Counted from the stretch's first letter, positions 26,825 through 37,855 are shown. The stretch: DNA of 64,000 bases from Clostridia bacterium (GCA_017403185.1 JAFQON010000038.1:1-64000); one strand, 5' to 3'. Numbers and translations: made by a program. Notes: generated by a model from the letters alone, not told the origin.

Positions 26825-29431
26825 TCAGTTATTGTTTGCTTGCTTTACAAAATCATAAAGCACGCTCATCGCTTCGATGGGGGTAAGCGTATTCACATCA
26901 AGCTTTTTAAGCTTTTCAACAATATCATTTGCATTTGATGAACCGAAGGACATCTGCAAATCGTTTTCATCGTTTTCAAATCTCTGAGCAGGAACTTTAA
27001 GTCCTTCACCTTCAAGCTCTTTGAGAACCACCTTAGCACGCTCAACAACACTGTTGGGCACGCCCGCAAGCTTTGCAACCTCAATACCGTAGCTGCCGTC
27101 TGCGCAGCCTGCAACAATTCTGCGAAGGAAGGTAATGTCATCTCCCCTCTTTTTAACAGCTATGTTGTAGTTCTTAACGCCTGTAACACAGTCCTCAAGC
27201 TCGGTAAGCTCATGATAATGTGTTGCAAAAAGTGTTTTCGCACCGAGGCGGCGTTTATCTGCCGAAAATTCAAGCACTGCTCTTGCAATGCTCATTCCGT
27301 CAAATGTTGAGGTGCCTCTGCCGATTTCATCAAAAATTATAAGGCTTTTTGATGTAGCATTTTTAAGAATATCGGCAACCTCATTCATCTCAACCATAAA
27401 TGTTGAGGAACCCGATGCAAGGTCATCCGATGCACCGATTCGGGTGAATATGCCGTCAACCACGCAAAGCTCTGCTGCCATTGCAGGAACGAAGCTGCCG
27501 GCCTGAGCCATAAGACAAATCAGCGCAACCTGACGCATATAAGTTGATTTACCCGCCATATTCGGACCTGTAATGATTGCACAACGGTTATCGCCGCAAT
27601 CAAGCACAGTATCATTAGGCACAAAAGGAAAATCTATCATCTTTTCAACAACAGGATGTCTGCCGTTTGTTATCGTAACTATGTCGCCCGCATTCATCGA
27701 GGGACAGCAATAATTGTTTTCACTTGCAACTCTTGCATATGAACAAATAACATCAAGAGCAGCAACCGCAGCAGCCGTTTTCTGAATTTCAAAAAGATGC
27801 TCAGCGGCTTTTTTTCTGACGGAATCAAAAACTTCATACTCAAGCTTTACGATTCTCTCCTGAGCTCCGAGAACCTTTGATTCAAGCTCTTTGAGCTCCT
27901 GAGTAATAAATCTTTCACAGTTCGTAAGAGTCTGCTTGCGTATATAATCTTCGGGAACAAGCTCTTTGAATGAATTCGAAACCTCTATGTAATATCCGAA
28001 CACACGGTTGTAGCCGATTTTGAGCTTTTTAATACCTGTTCTTTCTTGCTCACGAAGCTGAATATCAGCAATGTAACCTTTGCCGTTATTAACGATATCA
28101 CGAAGCGAATCAAGCTCCTCGTTGAAGCCGTCTTTTATCATTCCGCCTTCACGCACGGAAAACGGAGGCTCGTCCACAATTGCATTGTCAATAATTTCCG
28201 CAAGATCATCAAGAGGGCGTATTTCATTTCTTAATTCGCAAAGCATTGCACTTTTACAGGATGCGATAAGCTCCTTAATAAGCGGAAGCCTGCAAAGAGT
28301 TGATGAAAGACCTTTGAGCTCCCTTGCATTTGCAGTTGAATAAGCTATTCGGGTTATGAGCCTTTCCATATCCTGACAGCCGGTCATTGCATCAACAATA
28401 TCATCTCTCAAGGAAGGATTGTCAACAAGTTCTTCCACTGCATTATGACGCTTTGTGATTTTGGCAATATTAAGCAACGGCTGTTCAAGCCAACTGCGAA
28501 GCATTCGCTTGCCCATTGAGGTTTTTGTTTTATCAAGTACCCAGAGAAGAGAACCTCTCTTTTCTCTGTTGCGCATCGTTTCGGTTATTTCGAGATTACG
28601 AAGCGTTGAAACATCAAGACGCATAAAGCTGCTTTCGCCGTAATAATCAATGTTCCTGATATTTTCAAGCTCCGATTTCTGAACTTCTCTGAGATAATCC
28701 ATTGCCGCACCAACGGCACAAACAGCACCGTTTGCATTCTCAAGAGAAATTTCCGACAAAGAAGCGATTTTAAAATGCTTCATAAGGGTTCCGGAAGCTT
28801 TTGAAAGGTCAAAGCAATCAGCATCAAGCAAATCACAGGATGAGCGGAGCCTTGTTTTTACAAAATCCGTCACCTGAGTAAGCTCAAGCGTATCACTGTT
28901 AATTATAATTTCACTCGGATAGAATCTGCCGAGCTCATTAATGATTCTGCGCTGTGAATTCTTTCTTTCAAACTGTGTTGCATGAACACTGCCTGTGGAA
29001 ATATCGGCAAAGCAAAGACCCACGCAATCCTTCAATGCACAGATGCAGGCAAGGAAGTTATTTTTACCTTCATCAAGCATTGTGCTTTCAATAACCGTAC
29101 CCGGAGTGAGAACTCTTGTGACATCACGCTTTACTATTCCCTTTGCAAGAGCGGGATCTTCAAGCTGCTCACAAATGGCAACCTTGTAGCCCTTGGCAAC
29201 AAGGCGGGCAATATAAGAATCCGCACTGTGGAAGGGAACGCCGCACATAGGTGCTCTCTCCTCCTGACCGCAATCCCTGCCCGTGAGCACAAGATCAAGC
29301 TCAGCGGAAACCTTCTTTGCATCCTCAAAGAACATTTCATAGAAATCACCGAGACGGAACATGAGAATTGTATCGGGATAATTCTCCTTAATCTGAAAAT
29401 ACTGTTTCATCATAGGGGTAAGCTCTGCCAT
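26825..29431 (-). CDS. mutS: DNA mismatch repair protein MutS
   Basis: 868 residues. The N-terminal mismatch-recognition domain has the Phe-X-Glu motif in FRLGDFYEMF; ATPase motifs are GPNMAGKSTYMRQ (Walker A) and DEIGRGTSTFDG (Walker B). It recognises mismatches and small loops and recruits MutL. The frame is open upstream to 29893, but those residues overlap the ymcA-like gene in another frame and do not resemble MutS; MAELTPMMKQYFQIK at 29431 matches the family N terminus. A terminator-like hairpin stands between ymcA and mutS. Confidence 0.95.
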   Translation of the reverse strand: MAELTPMMKQYFQIKENYPDTILMFRLGDFYEMFFEDAKKVSAELDLVLTGRDCGQEERAPMCGVPFHSADSYIARLVAKGYKVAICEQLEDPALAKGIVKRDVTRVLTPGTVIESTMLDEGKNNFLACICALKDCVGLCFADISTGSVHATQFERKNSQRRIINELGRFYPSEIIINSDTLELTQVTDFVKTRLRSSCDLLDADCFDLSKASGTLMKHFKIASLSEISLENANGAVCAVGAAMDYLREVQKSELENIRNIDYYGESSFMRLDVSTLRNLEITETMRNREKRGSLLWVLDKTKTSMGKRMLRSWLEQPLLNIAKITKRHNAVEELVDNPSLRDDIVDAMTGCQDMERLITRIAYSTANARELKGLSSTLCRLPLIKELIASCKSAMLCELRNEIRPLDDLAEIIDNAIVDEPPFSVREGGMIKDGFNEELDSLRDIVNNGKGYIADIQLREQERTGIKKLKIGYNRVFGYYIEVSNSFKELVPEDYIRKQTLTNCERFITQELKELESKVLGAQERIVKLEYEVFDSVRKKAAEHLFEIQKTAAAVAALDVICSYARVASENNYCCPSMNAGDIVTITNGRHPVVEKMIDFPFVPNDTVLDCGDNRCAIITGPNMAGKSTYMRQVALICLMAQAGSFVPAMAAELCVVDGIFTRIGASDDLASGSSTFMVEMNEVADILKNATSKSLIIFDEIGRGTSTFDGMSIARAVLEFSADKRRLGAKTLFATHYHELTELEDCVTGVKNYNIAVKKRGDDITFLRRIVAGCADGSYGIEVAKLAGVPNSVVERAKVVLKELEGEGLKVPAQRFENDENDLQMSFGSSNANDIVEKLKKLDVNTLTPIEAMSVLYDFVKQANNN

Positions 29432-29449
29432 GAATTTACCATACCTTTC

Positions 29450-29481
29450 AAAAAATCCCGGGGCTGCGGGATTGCAGCCCC
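29450..29481 (-). terminator. terminator-like hairpin between the ymcA-like gene and mutS
   Basis: On the minus strand GGGGCTGC, 6-base loop, GCAGCCCC, then GGGATTTTTT. It lies 19 bases before the mutS start, so it may lower readthrough into mutSL. Confidence 0.7.
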
Positions 29482-29492
29482 CCTTTAAACTC

Positions 29493-29903
29493 TTAGTGAC
29501 AGCCGCTGCATGAGCTGCACTCGCCGCCGCAGTTATGCTCCTGAGGAGGCTCGCAGGTTGCAGGGTCTTCACCCTGAAGGCAAAGTGCAAAAATGCTGTT
29601 GATATACTGCATAAGCTTATCAATTTCTGCTCTTGCAGCTTCATAAGCCTGCATATTGGGGTTAGCCATAATCTGAGTGTAGATTTCGCCGAATTCCTTA
29701 TCGTAAGCTTCAAGCTTCTGCTCATTCTTGTCTTCCTTTGAAGCTTCATGCTGGAATGACATCTGAACAAGCTGAATTCTTGCGATGAGCTCGTTGAGAG
29801 CAGCATCCTCTTCATTAGCCTTCTGTGCTTCCATGAGCTTTGTGTAACGCTCATCCTGCTGAAGGAGTGCGCCAAGCTCTCTTGCTTTTGCAATTACATC
29901 CAT
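29493..29903 (-). CDS. YlbF/YmcA-family protein with Cys-rich C terminus
   Basis: 136 residues, mainly helical (1-110), like the YlbF/YmcA family whose members form the Y-complex with YaaT that promotes mRNA processing by RNase Y and affects sporulation and biofilm control in Bacillus. Position between miaB and mutS matches ymcA (ricA) of Bacillus. The tail from about residue 112 holds seven cysteines, the last five in CGGECSSCSGC after an earlier CEPPQEHN; the Y-complex is known to bind Fe-S clusters through cysteines, so cluster binding is plausible. TAGGAG supports the start. Confidence 0.8.
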   Translation of the reverse strand: MDVIAKARELGALLQQDERYTKLMEAQKANEEDAALNELIARIQLVQMSFQHEASKEDKNEQKLEAYDKEFGEIYTQIMANPNMQAYEAARAEIDKLMQYINSIFALCLQGEDPATCEPPQEHNCGGECSSCSGCH

Positions 29904-29961
29904 TTTTGTTTCTCCTAACTGTGATAAAATTTATTATAATACGCCGAAGCATCGTATTAAC

Positions 29962-31383
29962 TTATTGAATTTCGCCTCTTAATATCCATGTAAGCGATTC
30001 AGTAACCTTAACTTCTCTGAAAGAGCCTATAACCGAGGTATCGGCAGGAAATTCAATAATAATATTACCCTGCGTTCTGCCCTCAATCAAGCCGCCCTTG
30101 CTTACACTTTCGCAAAGCACACGGTAGGTTTTGCCCACCATTGAAGCAGTGCGCACAGCGGCAATCTTTTCTTGAGTGTCAAGCAATTCTTTGAACCATT
30201 TGCCTTTTTCTTCTCTTGAAACAGGGTCAGGCATTTTTGATGCAACCGTGCCTTCTCTTGACGAAAAAATGAAGGTATACATTGAAGTAAACTCAGCTTC
30301 TTCAACAAGTGTCACTGTTTCTCTGAATTCATCATAGGTTTCCCCGGGAAAACCGACTATTACATCGCTTGTGACTGAAAGTTCGGGCATAACGGAATAA
30401 GCATAGTTGAGAAGTTCAAGATATTTTTCTCTTGTATATCTTCTGTTCATTGCATCGAGCACTCTGTTGCTTCCGCTCTGGAACGGAAGATGCAGATGCT
30501 TTGCAACCTTATCGCAAGCTGCCATAGTGTCAAGCAATTCGTAGGTGCAGTCCTTGGGATGAGAAGTCATAAAGCGAATTATGAAATCGCCCTCGATTGC
30601 ATTCAGCCTTCTTAGAAGCTCCGAAAAATTACATCCGTAATCGGGATTCTTGCCGTATGAATTGACATTCTGACCGAGAAGAGTAATTTCTTTGTAGCCC
30701 TGAGCAACAAGCTGCTTTGCTTCTTCAATTATTTTTTCCGGGTCTCTGCTGCGCTCCCTGCCTCTGACATACGGCACGATACAATAGCTGCAGAAGTTAT
30801 TACAGCCATACATTACGGGCAGCCACGCTTTAAAGCTGCTGTCACGGTGAACAGGCAGCTCTTCTGAAATAACACCTTCATCATTGGGAAGCTCATAAAT
30901 CTTTTTGCCCTTGCTGAGGGTTGTATAAAGGAACTCAGGAAGCTTATGAATAACATGAGTACCGAAAACAACATCAACAAACGGGTAGCTTTTTTTGATT
31001 TTGTGAGCAATATGCTCTTGCTGCATCATGCAGCCGCAAAGAAGAATTTTCATATCCCTGTTGGCGGTTTTCATGCTTTTGAGCGCACCTACATTACCGA
31101 AAACCCTGTCCTCTGCGTGTTCACGGATTGCACAGGTATTGTAAAGCACCAAATCGGCACCGCACAGCTCAGATGTAAGCTCATAGCCCATCTCTTCAAG
31201 CATACCCTCCAGCCTTTCGCCGTCTGAAACATTACCCTGACAGCCATAAGTATGGACATACGCTTTGGGACTGGCCGCAAAACGGCTTTCAACAAGCGTG
31301 CGTACAAGCTGCATATATTCTTTTTGCTTTTGAATTTCTTCCGCAGGAACGGAAACGGATTTTTTTTCTGAAACTGCCGACAA
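29962..31383 (-). CDS. miaB: tRNA-2-methylthio-N6-dimethylallyladenosine synthase
   Basis: About 473 residues. UPF0004 N-terminal domain with cluster cysteines in TYGCQGN, NTCAIREHAEDR and LLCGCMMQ; radical SAM triad CNNFCSYC; C-terminal TRAM domain. It methylthiolates i6A37 in tRNA, the step after MiaA. The frame extends to 31407, but GGAGG at 31392-31396 lies 8 bases before an in-frame TTG at 31383, which is the best-supported start; ATG at 31398 has no ribosome site of its own. Own promoter at 31417-31445. Confidence 0.92.
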   Translation of the reverse strand: MSAVSEKKSVSVPAEEIQKQKEYMQLVRTLVESRFAASPKAYVHTYGCQGNVSDGERLEGMLEEMGYELTSELCGADLVLYNTCAIREHAEDRVFGNVGALKSMKTANRDMKILLCGCMMQQEHIAHKIKKSYPFVDVVFGTHVIHKLPEFLYTTLSKGKKIYELPNDEGVISEELPVHRDSSFKAWLPVMYGCNNFCSYCIVPYVRGRERSRDPEKIIEEAKQLVAQGYKEITLLGQNVNSYGKNPDYGCNFSELLRRLNAIEGDFIIRFMTSHPKDCTYELLDTMAACDKVAKHLHLPFQSGSNRVLDAMNRRYTREKYLELLNYAYSVMPELSVTSDVIVGFPGETYDEFRETVTLVEEAEFTSMYTFIFSSREGTVASKMPDPVSREEKGKWFKELLDTQEKIAAVRTASMVGKTYRVLCESVSKGGLIEGRTQGNIIIEFPADTSVIGSFREVKVTESLTWILRGEIQ

Positions 31384-31416
31384 GCCGAATTCCTCCATAT
31401 TGAGCATATATTTGTT

Positions 31417-31445
31417 ATTATATAATAAAAGACGAGATTATTCAA
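31417..31445 (-). promoter_or_regulatory. miaB promoter embedded in the preceding terminator
   Basis: On the minus strand TTGAAT, 17 bases, TATAAT. The -35 box lies in the 3' arm of the upstream hairpin (31424-31475). Confidence 0.7.
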
Positions 31446-31475
31446 GTATAAAATGAACAATCCCGTCTTTAATTT
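31424..31475 (-). terminator. hairpin downstream of DUF3006 gene
   Basis: On the minus strand AAAGACGGGATTGTTCA pairs with TTGAATAATCTCGTCTTT around a short AT-rich loop, followed by TATTATA. A-rich before and T-rich after, it could also work in the opposite direction. Confidence 0.65.
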
Positions 31476-31490
31476 TTGAAAATTTACCGT

Positions 31491-31709
31491 TTATTCATCA
31501 AATAAGCTTTCAGCAAGCTCAAAATTCTCACTTCTGCGCTTTATTTCTTCTTCTTCATCAACAGTGTAATAGCCTTCATCATTTTCACGGATTATGCTTC
31601 CTTCGCAATAGCTGCCTATGATTTGGTCAACTGAAAGAAGAAGAATTTCTTCATCATCACCTATGCAAACAGCAACTTCTTCTTCAAGTCTGTCAATGCT
31701 GTAAAACAT
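31491..31709 (-). CDS. DUF3006 family protein
   Basis: 72 residues, strongly acidic, with short beta strands (YSIDRLEEEVAVCIG, ILLLSVDQI) matching small DUF3006 proteins, which are regularly encoded next to ComEC-like metallo-beta-lactamase proteins. Function unknown. GAGGTG at good distance fixes ATG 31709; a longer frame to 31733 would overlap its neighbour. It follows the MBL gene by 10 bases. Confidence 0.75.
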   Translation of the reverse strand: MFYSIDRLEEEVAVCIGDDEEILLLSVDQIIGSYCEGSIIRENDEGYYTVDEEEEIKRRSENFELAESLFDE

Positions 31710-31719
31710 TTTTATCACC

Positions 31720-32658
31720 TCATTGATTTTCATAGCTTATATCAAGATTTTTGCCATCACTTTCAATGATAATACTGCCGCATATATCGGTTCTGTAAAT
31801 TTTATCCGTATGTTTTTTGATTCTTTTGAGCGCCTTATCATGCGGATGACCGTAATCATTGTCAGCACCGCAAGAAATGATACAGATTTCGGGGGTTACG
31901 GCATTTAAAAGCTCATTACCTGACGATGTGTAAGAGCCGTGATGGCCTGCTTTATAAACATCACAGTCAAGGTCAGCACCGGTTGCAACAACCTCATCCT
32001 CTTCATCAAATTCAGCATCACCGGTAAACAAAAAGGTGTTTTCCCCGTAGGTAACCTTGGTAACTACAGACATACTGTTGATATCCTCGGCATCATCCGT
32101 AACCGGTCCGTATATATCAAACACTGCGCTGCCAAGAGTATATGATGCACCGACCTTTGAAGCAATAACCTTCGCATCGGAATTCTTTATCGCCTCAAGG
32201 AATGCTTTATATGTGCTGTTGGTAGGTGTCTGCTCTTTGGTGAGTCTGGGCATAATTATATTATCCGTGCCGAATTCTTCGATAACCTCAGGCAAACCGC
32301 CTATATGGTCAGAATGCTGATGCGTTGCGATAATATAATCGAGCCTTTCTATTCCGAGCGAATGAAGATAATTGATAACCTCTGTTTCATGGCCGTTTTC
32401 ACCCGCATCAATAAGCAGGGTTTCACCGTCGCACACAACAAGAGAGCAGTCACCCTGACCGACATCAATATAATGAACCTGAAAACTGCTCTGATATTCG
32501 GTAGATTCCGTTTCTTTCAAAGGCTCATCAGAAAAAAACTTATCAGAATTCCCGATTCCGAATGCAGAACAAATTGCAATAACCAGAATAACGATTAAAT
32601 ATACAATTCTCTTATTTATACTTTTTCTTCCTGCCACTGTATTGATTTCCCCTTTCAT
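31720..32658 (-). CDS. membrane-anchored ComEC-like metallo-beta-lactamase-fold hydrolase
   Basis: 312 residues. A transmembrane helix at about 18-36 ([19 protein letters not shown]) anchors an external MBL domain: [45 protein letters not shown] and KAGHHGSY. Same subfamily as 9665-10666; likely a secreted nuclease or phosphodiesterase, substrate unknown. ATG at 32658 overlaps the ygiQ end by 47 bases; a GTG at 32637 is an alternative start with AAAGGGG farther upstream. Paired with DUF3006. Confidence 0.82.
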   Translation of the reverse strand: MKGEINTVAGRKSINKRIVYLIVILVIAICSAFGIGNSDKFFSDEPLKETESTEYQSSFQVHYIDVGQGDCSLVVCDGETLLIDAGENGHETEVINYLHSLGIERLDYIIATHQHSDHIGGLPEVIEEFGTDNIIMPRLTKEQTPTNSTYKAFLEAIKNSDAKVIASKVGASYTLGSAVFDIYGPVTDDAEDINSMSVVTKVTYGENTFLFTGDAEFDEEDEVVATGADLDCDVYKAGHHGSYTSSGNELLNAVTPEICIISCGADNDYGHPHDKALKRIKKHTDKIYRTDICGSIIIESDGKNLDISYENQ

Positions 32659-34486
32659 TTTTTGGCGAAGCCGACTGCTTTTTTGGAGCTATCAGACACT
32701 TGTCACCGTAGCCGATAAGATCATGCCTGCCTGCTTTTCGCAATGCTTCACGAACAAGATCTGCATTTTTCGGATTAAAATACTGTAAAAGTGCCCTCTG
32801 CATGGCTTTTTCGTGAGGGTCTTTGGCAACATAAACCTCTTTCATTGTATACGGGTCAAGACCGGTGTAAAACATACAGGTAGAAACAGTGCCCGGAGTA
32901 GGATAGAAATCCTGAACCTGTTCGGGTCTGATTCCGATTTTTTTGAGAAAAAGAGCAAGTTCAACAGCCTCTTTGAGTGTGCTGCCTGGGTGCGAAGACA
33001 TAAGATAAGGCACAAGATACTGCTCCTTGCCTTCCTTTTTTGTATATCTGAAATATCGTTTTGAAAATTCAAGATACGCCTCTATATGCGGTTTGCCCAT
33101 TTTATCAAGCACCGCTGCCGAACAATGCTCCGGAGCAACCTTAAGCTGACCGCTTACATGATGGGCAACAAGCTCTCTGAAAAAAGCATCATTCTTATCC
33201 GCAAGCATATAGTCATATCTTATACCTGAACGGATAAACACCTTTTTAACCTTAGGCAACGCCCGCACGGCACGAAGAATATCCAGGTATTCTTCATGAT
33301 TTGATTTAAGGTTGGGACACACAGTGGGTGCAAGACATTTTTTGCCCTTACACAGTCCCCTCTTCTCCTGACCGTCACATGAAGGTCGGCGGAAATTGGC
33401 GGTAGGTCCGCCTATATCGTGTATATACCCCTTGAAATCGGGAAGCTGAGTCAAAAGCTTCGCTTCTTTAATAATTGATTCCTTGCTTCTTGCCGTTATG
33501 TATCTGCCCTGATGAAATGCAAGAGAACAGAAATTGCAGCCACCGAAGCAGCCTCTGTTATGCGCAATTGAAAAGCGCACTTCTTCTATTCCGGGCACTC
33601 CGCCGTCATTCTCATACATCGGATGATAAGTACGCATAAACGGCAAATCATAGACTGCATCAAGCTCTTCCTGAGAAAGCGGCAATGCAGGCTGATTCTG
33701 AACAAGCATTCTGCTGCCGTGACGCTGTCTTACAGCTCTGCCTCTGAAAAAATCCTGCTCATCCTGCTGAATACGGCAGGATACGGCATATTCCTTTTTT
33801 GAGTTACAGACATTCTCAAACGAAGGACATTCCGTGCCGTAATAGGGAGTTTCACGAACATCAACGCTGTAGCAGGTTCCTCTTATATCACGGATATCGG
33901 CAACATTTTCGCCCGCATCAAGTCTTTGTGCTATTTCAAGAACAGAACGCTCACCCATGCCGAATGAGAGCAAATCAGCCTGAGAATCAAGCAAAATTGA
34001 ACGGCGGATTTTATCATCCCAATAATCATAATGAGCAAAGCGCCTGAGAGAAGCTTCAAGACCACCGATAACAACAGGAATATCGCCGTAGGCTTCTCTT
34101 ATTTTGTTACAATAAACTATAACTGCTCTGTCAGGTCTCAATCCGAATTGACCGCCCGGACTGTAATAATCCGAGCTTCTTTTTTTCTTTGCTGCAGTGT
34201 AATGAGCAACCATGGAATCTATGTTGCCGCTGCTCACAAGAAAGCCGAGACGAGGCCTGCCGAAGCACATGAAATCAGCAGTTGAGCGCCAATCCGGTTG
34301 AGCCAGAAAAGCAACCTTGAAACCTGCATTTTCAAGCACTCTTGTAATAATAGCCGCACCGAAAGCGGGATGGTCAACATAAGCATCGCCGCTGACATAT
34401 ATAAAGTCGGGCTGCTCCCATCCCCTTGAGGTCATTTCTTCTTTTGTAACGGGCAAAAAGCCGTTTGAATTATACAAAGTCATCAT
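32612..34486 (-). CDS. YgiQ-family radical SAM protein
   Basis: About 624 residues. UPF0313 family: an N-terminal cobalamin-binding-like region ([19 protein letters not shown]), the radical SAM triad in [17 protein letters not shown], and an additional Cys-rich block [15 protein letters not shown]. The reaction is unknown. The basic C-terminal tail ([19 protein letters not shown]) is typical. The frame continues upstream to 34612 inside ftsK, but [12 protein letters not shown] at 34483/34486 matches the family start; it overlaps the ftsK end by about 15 bases. Confidence 0.88.
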   Translation of the reverse strand: MMTLYNSNGFLPVTKEEMTSRGWEQPDFIYVSGDAYVDHPAFGAAIITRVLENAGFKVAFLAQPDWRSTADFMCFGRPRLGFLVSSGNIDSMVAHYTAAKKKRSSDYYSPGGQFGLRPDRAVIVYCNKIREAYGDIPVVIGGLEASLRRFAHYDYWDDKIRRSILLDSQADLLSFGMGERSVLEIAQRLDAGENVADIRDIRGTCYSVDVRETPYYGTECPSFENVCNSKKEYAVSCRIQQDEQDFFRGRAVRQRHGSRMLVQNQPALPLSQEELDAVYDLPFMRTYHPMYENDGGVPGIEEVRFSIAHNRGCFGGCNFCSLAFHQGRYITARSKESIIKEAKLLTQLPDFKGYIHDIGGPTANFRRPSCDGQEKRGLCKGKKCLAPTVCPNLKSNHEEYLDILRAVRALPKVKKVFIRSGIRYDYMLADKNDAFFRELVAHHVSGQLKVAPEHCSAAVLDKMGKPHIEAYLEFSKRYFRYTKKEGKEQYLVPYLMSSHPGSTLKEAVELALFLKKIGIRPEQVQDFYPTPGTVSTCMFYTGLDPYTMKEVYVAKDPHEKAMQRALLQYFNPKNADLVREALRKAGRHDLIGYGDKCLIAPKKQSASPKNERGNQYSGRKKKYK

Positions 34487-37058
34487 CCGATCCCGAATAA
34501 TCGTCATCATCCGCAAACACATCATCAATGCTCGGTGCGCCCGCACCGTCAGCAAGTGCCTGCATCTCATACCACTGCTGCTTTGTGATAAGAACAGTTC
34601 TGGGCTTTGCACCCTCCGAAGGACCGACTATGCCCTTTTCTTCAAGCTGATCCATAACCCTCGATGCTCGTGCATAGCCGAGTTTGAGCTTCTTTTGAAG
34701 CATCGTTGTTGAAGCACCGCCTGCATTGACAACAACCTCAATGGCATCATTAAGCATGGGATCATATTCTTCATCGTCATCCTCATCAACTGCTTTTTTC
34801 TTGGCGTTTTCAGCCGCTGCGGCTTTTGCCTCAATTTCATGAATGGTATCCTCATTATATGTGGTCTGAGCCTGAGATTTAATGTGATTTACAACTCTTT
34901 CAACCTCTGCGTCCGAAATAAAGCAACCCTGAACACGGGTGGGTTTTGAAGCACCGACGGGATTGAAGAGCATATCGCCGTTACCGAGAAGCTTTTCCGC
35001 ACCGACAGCGTCAAGAATTGTTCTTGAATCAATCTGCGATGAAACGGAAAGTGCAATTCGGCTGGGAATGTTTGCTTTAATTATACCCGTGATAACATCA
35101 ACAGAAGGTCTCTGCGTTGCGATAACAAGGTGAATACCCGCAGCTCTTGCCATCTGTGCAAGGCGGCAAATCGAGTCTTCAACCTCTTTGGGCGATACCA
35201 TCATAAGGTCGGAAAGCTCATCAATAAATATAACAATATGGTGCATTTTAACAAGGTCATCCCTTGTTTCGCAAAGCTTGTTGAAGCCCTTGATATCTCT
35301 TACGCTGTTCTCGGAAAACTGCTTATAGCGTTTTTCCATTTCGCCGACCGCCCAGCCGAGCGCACCGGCAGCTTTTCTTGGATTTGAAACAACGGGTACT
35401 TCAAGGTGAGCAATGCCGTTATAAATGGTAAATTCAACCATTTTGGGGTCAATCATGAGCAGCTTGACCTCTTCGGGTGACGCATTATAGAGTATGCTTA
35501 CAATCATTGAGTTAAGGCATACGGATTTGCCCGAACCTGTTGTTCCCGCAACGAGAAGATGGGGCATTTTTGCAAGGTCTGCGCAGATAATATTGCCTGT
35601 GATATCCTTACCAAGCGCAACATTGAGCTTGCTCTTGGCATCCCTGAAATCGGGAGTATCAATGATTTCACGCATTGAAACCATAGATTTTGCACTGTTG
35701 GGTATCTCGATACCGATAGCAGCTTTACCCGGAATGGGAGCTTCAATACGAACGCTTGTTGCAGCAAGGCGCAGAGCAATATCATCGGCAAGACCCGTAA
35801 TTTTGTTGATTCTTACGCCTGCCTCAGGCACAAGCTCATACCTTGTAACAGAAGGACCTCTGCAGATATTTGTAACCTCTGCATTGATTTTAAAGCTTTC
35901 AAGCGTTGAAACAAGCTTCTTTGCGCCTATCTGCATTTCAGTCATGCTGTCGGTAGAGCCTTCTCTTTCAACAAGATTAAGAAGCTCGATTGAGGGGAAA
36001 ATATAATCAGGCTTCTCGGGTTCGATCTCGGGAAGCACTTCAAACGGAATATCTTCTTCGTCACCGTCAACATCATCATATATATCTTCATCAGGCGCAT
36101 CCGACGGCATTGAGGGAGTGACAAATTTTGTTCTGGGCTTCTTTTTCTCCTCTTTGATAGCCGACTCTATGATTTCATCAACAATATCATTATGAGTAGG
36201 ATCGGGAAGCGTTACAACGGGAATATCAGGGATAACAGGCTCCTCATCAACGGGAGCAAAAGTGGTTTCATCGGTTATGAAATTATCCTCAAAGCTGTCA
36301 GCTGAAGCGGTTGGCTTCACAGGGGGACTGAAGCGTTTTTTCTCTTTCTCTTTCTCTTTCTCCGCCTCTTCTCTTTCAAGCTCCTCCTGCTCACGGCGAA
36401 GTGCATTCTGCTCAAGCTTTTCGTTCGTTATATCGCTCACCTTTTTAACGGGCTTTTTGATTGCATTGAAAAGCCCGCCGAGAGTGGTGCCGGTAAGAAG
36501 CATAATAATAACAACGGTCAAAAGAACAAAAGTAATTGCCGCACCGACCTTGCCGAAAAGTTTTGCAACGAGTCCGCCGAAAATTGCGCCGAAAATACCG
36601 CCGCTTGCATGTGAAGGTCTTTCTCCCCACACGCCGGTGAACTGTTCGGCCATTGTTTTATGAAGAAATTCGTCACTGTTTGCAAAAATATGTACCGCTC
36701 CGCTGAGCAGAGCAACGGCGGCAACGGTAATCGCAACATTAGCCGCAACGCTTTTTACGGTTTTATCCTTGGCAAGAACAATCGCAAGATATATCAGCAC
36801 TGCAGGAACAACAAAAGCGCAGAATCCAAACAAGCCGAACATACCGTCGTGCATGGCAAGCCATACGCTTTCACCCGGAATAAGCACAACAGCAGCGATG
36901 AAAACAGCAACAGCCATAAGGATTATTGCAGACTTCTGCCTTTTAACCGCCGACGAAACCTCAGCTGATGCCGCAGGCTTTTTATTTGAAGCGGATTTTG
37001 AATTCGACGGTACCTTCTTTTTGTTACCTGATGATTTTTTGTTTTGAGTATTTGCCAT
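34470..37058 (-). CDS. ftsK: FtsK/SpoIIIE-type DNA translocase
   Basis: 862 residues. A Lys-rich N terminus, about four transmembrane helices (45-200), a charged linker (210-360), the alpha/beta motor with Walker [13 protein letters not shown] near residue 505, and a C-terminal winged-helix gamma domain ([19 protein letters not shown]) that reads KOPS/SRS sequences. It pumps chromosomal DNA through the septum at division, or into the forespore if it acts as SpoIIIE. AAAGGATG precedes ATG; the tepA stop is 5 bases upstream. Confidence 0.94.
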   Translation of the reverse strand: MANTQNKKSSGNKKKVPSNSKSASNKKPAASAEVSSAVKRQKSAIILMAVAVFIAAVVLIPGESVWLAMHDGMFGLFGFCAFVVPAVLIYLAIVLAKDKTVKSVAANVAITVAAVALLSGAVHIFANSDEFLHKTMAEQFTGVWGERPSHASGGIFGAIFGGLVAKLFGKVGAAITFVLLTVVIIMLLTGTTLGGLFNAIKKPVKKVSDITNEKLEQNALRREQEELEREEAEKEKEKEKKRFSPPVKPTASADSFEDNFITDETTFAPVDEEPVIPDIPVVTLPDPTHNDIVDEIIESAIKEEKKKPRTKFVTPSMPSDAPDEDIYDDVDGDEEDIPFEVLPEIEPEKPDYIFPSIELLNLVEREGSTDSMTEMQIGAKKLVSTLESFKINAEVTNICRGPSVTRYELVPEAGVRINKITGLADDIALRLAATSVRIEAPIPGKAAIGIEIPNSAKSMVSMREIIDTPDFRDAKSKLNVALGKDITGNIICADLAKMPHLLVAGTTGSGKSVCLNSMIVSILYNASPEEVKLLMIDPKMVEFTIYNGIAHLEVPVVSNPRKAAGALGWAVGEMEKRYKQFSENSVRDIKGFNKLCETRDDLVKMHHIVIFIDELSDLMMVSPKEVEDSICRLAQMARAAGIHLVIATQRPSVDVITGIIKANIPSRIALSVSSQIDSRTILDAVGAEKLLGNGDMLFNPVGASKPTRVQGCFISDAEVERVVNHIKSQAQTTYNEDTIHEIEAKAAAAENAKKKAVDEDDDEEYDPMLNDAIEVVVNAGGASTTMLQKKLKLGYARASRVMDQLEEKGIVGPSEGAKPRTVLITKQQWYEMQALADGAGAPSIDDVFADDDDYSGSDDDFV

Positions 37059-37063
37059 TTATT

Positions 37064-37855
37064 TCATCCTTTCGGAGTATTATTTTCAGATTTATCGACT
37101 AAATTCTCCGTGTTATTTTCAATCATTTCGTAAAGGCAGTTAAGCGCATCGGAAAGGCTGCCCATTGAGTCAATAAGTCCTTCATTAACAGCTGCCTCGC
37201 CGCTGAGCACCGTGCCCACATCCATAACAAGCTCACCCGTTGCAAGCATCATCTCACGGAATCTGTCGGGCGAAATCCCCGAATTATCCGACACAAAGCG
37301 AACAATCCTCTCCTGCATCTGTTCAAAATACGAAAGTGTCTGCGGCACACCAAGCACAAGTCCGTTCATTCTGACAGGATGAATTGTCATGGTTGCCGAC
37401 GGAGTTATAAATGATTTATCGGTTGAAACCGCAAGCGGAACACCGATTGAATGACCTCCGCCGAGAACAAGAGAAACAGTCGGAGTGGTCATGCCCGATA
37501 CAAGCTCAGCAATCGCAAGCCCCGCTTCAATATCGCCGCCGACAGTGTTCAATATCATAATAAGCCCGTCAACCTCATCACTTTCTTCAATTGCAACAAG
37601 CTGAGGAATAACATGCTCGTATTTTGTCGTTTTGTTTTGTGCAGGCAGAATATAGTGCCCTTCAATCTGACCGATAACGGTAAGGCAATGAATAAGATGA
37701 TCGCCTTTTCTGACGGTTATTGAGCCTGATTCGATTATGCTGCTCAGAGCGGAAGAATCATCTCCCCCGCCGCCGTTTCCGCTGCTTAAATCAGGAGATT
37801 GCCAAGGCGGTGACGGCAGAAAAAAATTATCTCTTTTGTTTTTGTTATTTTTCAT
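37064..37855 (-). CDS. tepA: ClpP-like serine protease, TepA family
   Basis: 263 residues with a ClpP/crotonase fold: [17 protein letters not shown], the Ser loop [12 protein letters not shown] and the His strand [10 protein letters not shown]. An N-terminal Gly/Ser/Pro-rich stretch replaces the ClpP propeptide. Bacillus tepA (ymfB) is likewise next to spoIIIE; it was linked to translocation and spore functions. ATP-independent cytoplasmic or membrane-side proteolysis is assumed. Its promoter is overlapped by a long palindrome. Confidence 0.85.
   Translation of the reverse strand: MKNNKNKRDNFFLPSPPWQSPDLSSGNGGGGDDSSALSSIIESGSITVRKGDHLIHCLTVIGQIEGHYILPAQNKTTKYEHVIPQLVAIEESDEVDGLIMILNTVGGDIEAGLAIAELVSGMTTPTVSLVLGGGHSIGVPLAVSTDKSFITPSATMTIHPVRMNGLVLGVPQTLSYFEQMQERIVRFVSDNSGISPDRFREMMLATGELVMDVGTVLSGEAAVNEGLIDSMGSLSDALNCLYEMIENNTENLVDKSENNTPKG

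Noticed and set aside
29432-29893. N-terminal extension of the MutS frame by about 154 residues
   Set aside because: It runs over the ymcA-like gene in another frame, has low-complexity Ser/Leu-rich composition and no match to the MutS N terminus; the ATG at 29431 gives a normal-length MutS.
36330-36400. Simple repeat-like stretch of tctttctctttc in ftsK read as a repeat element
   Set aside because: It encodes the Glu/Lys-rich linker of FtsK and is explained by protein composition.
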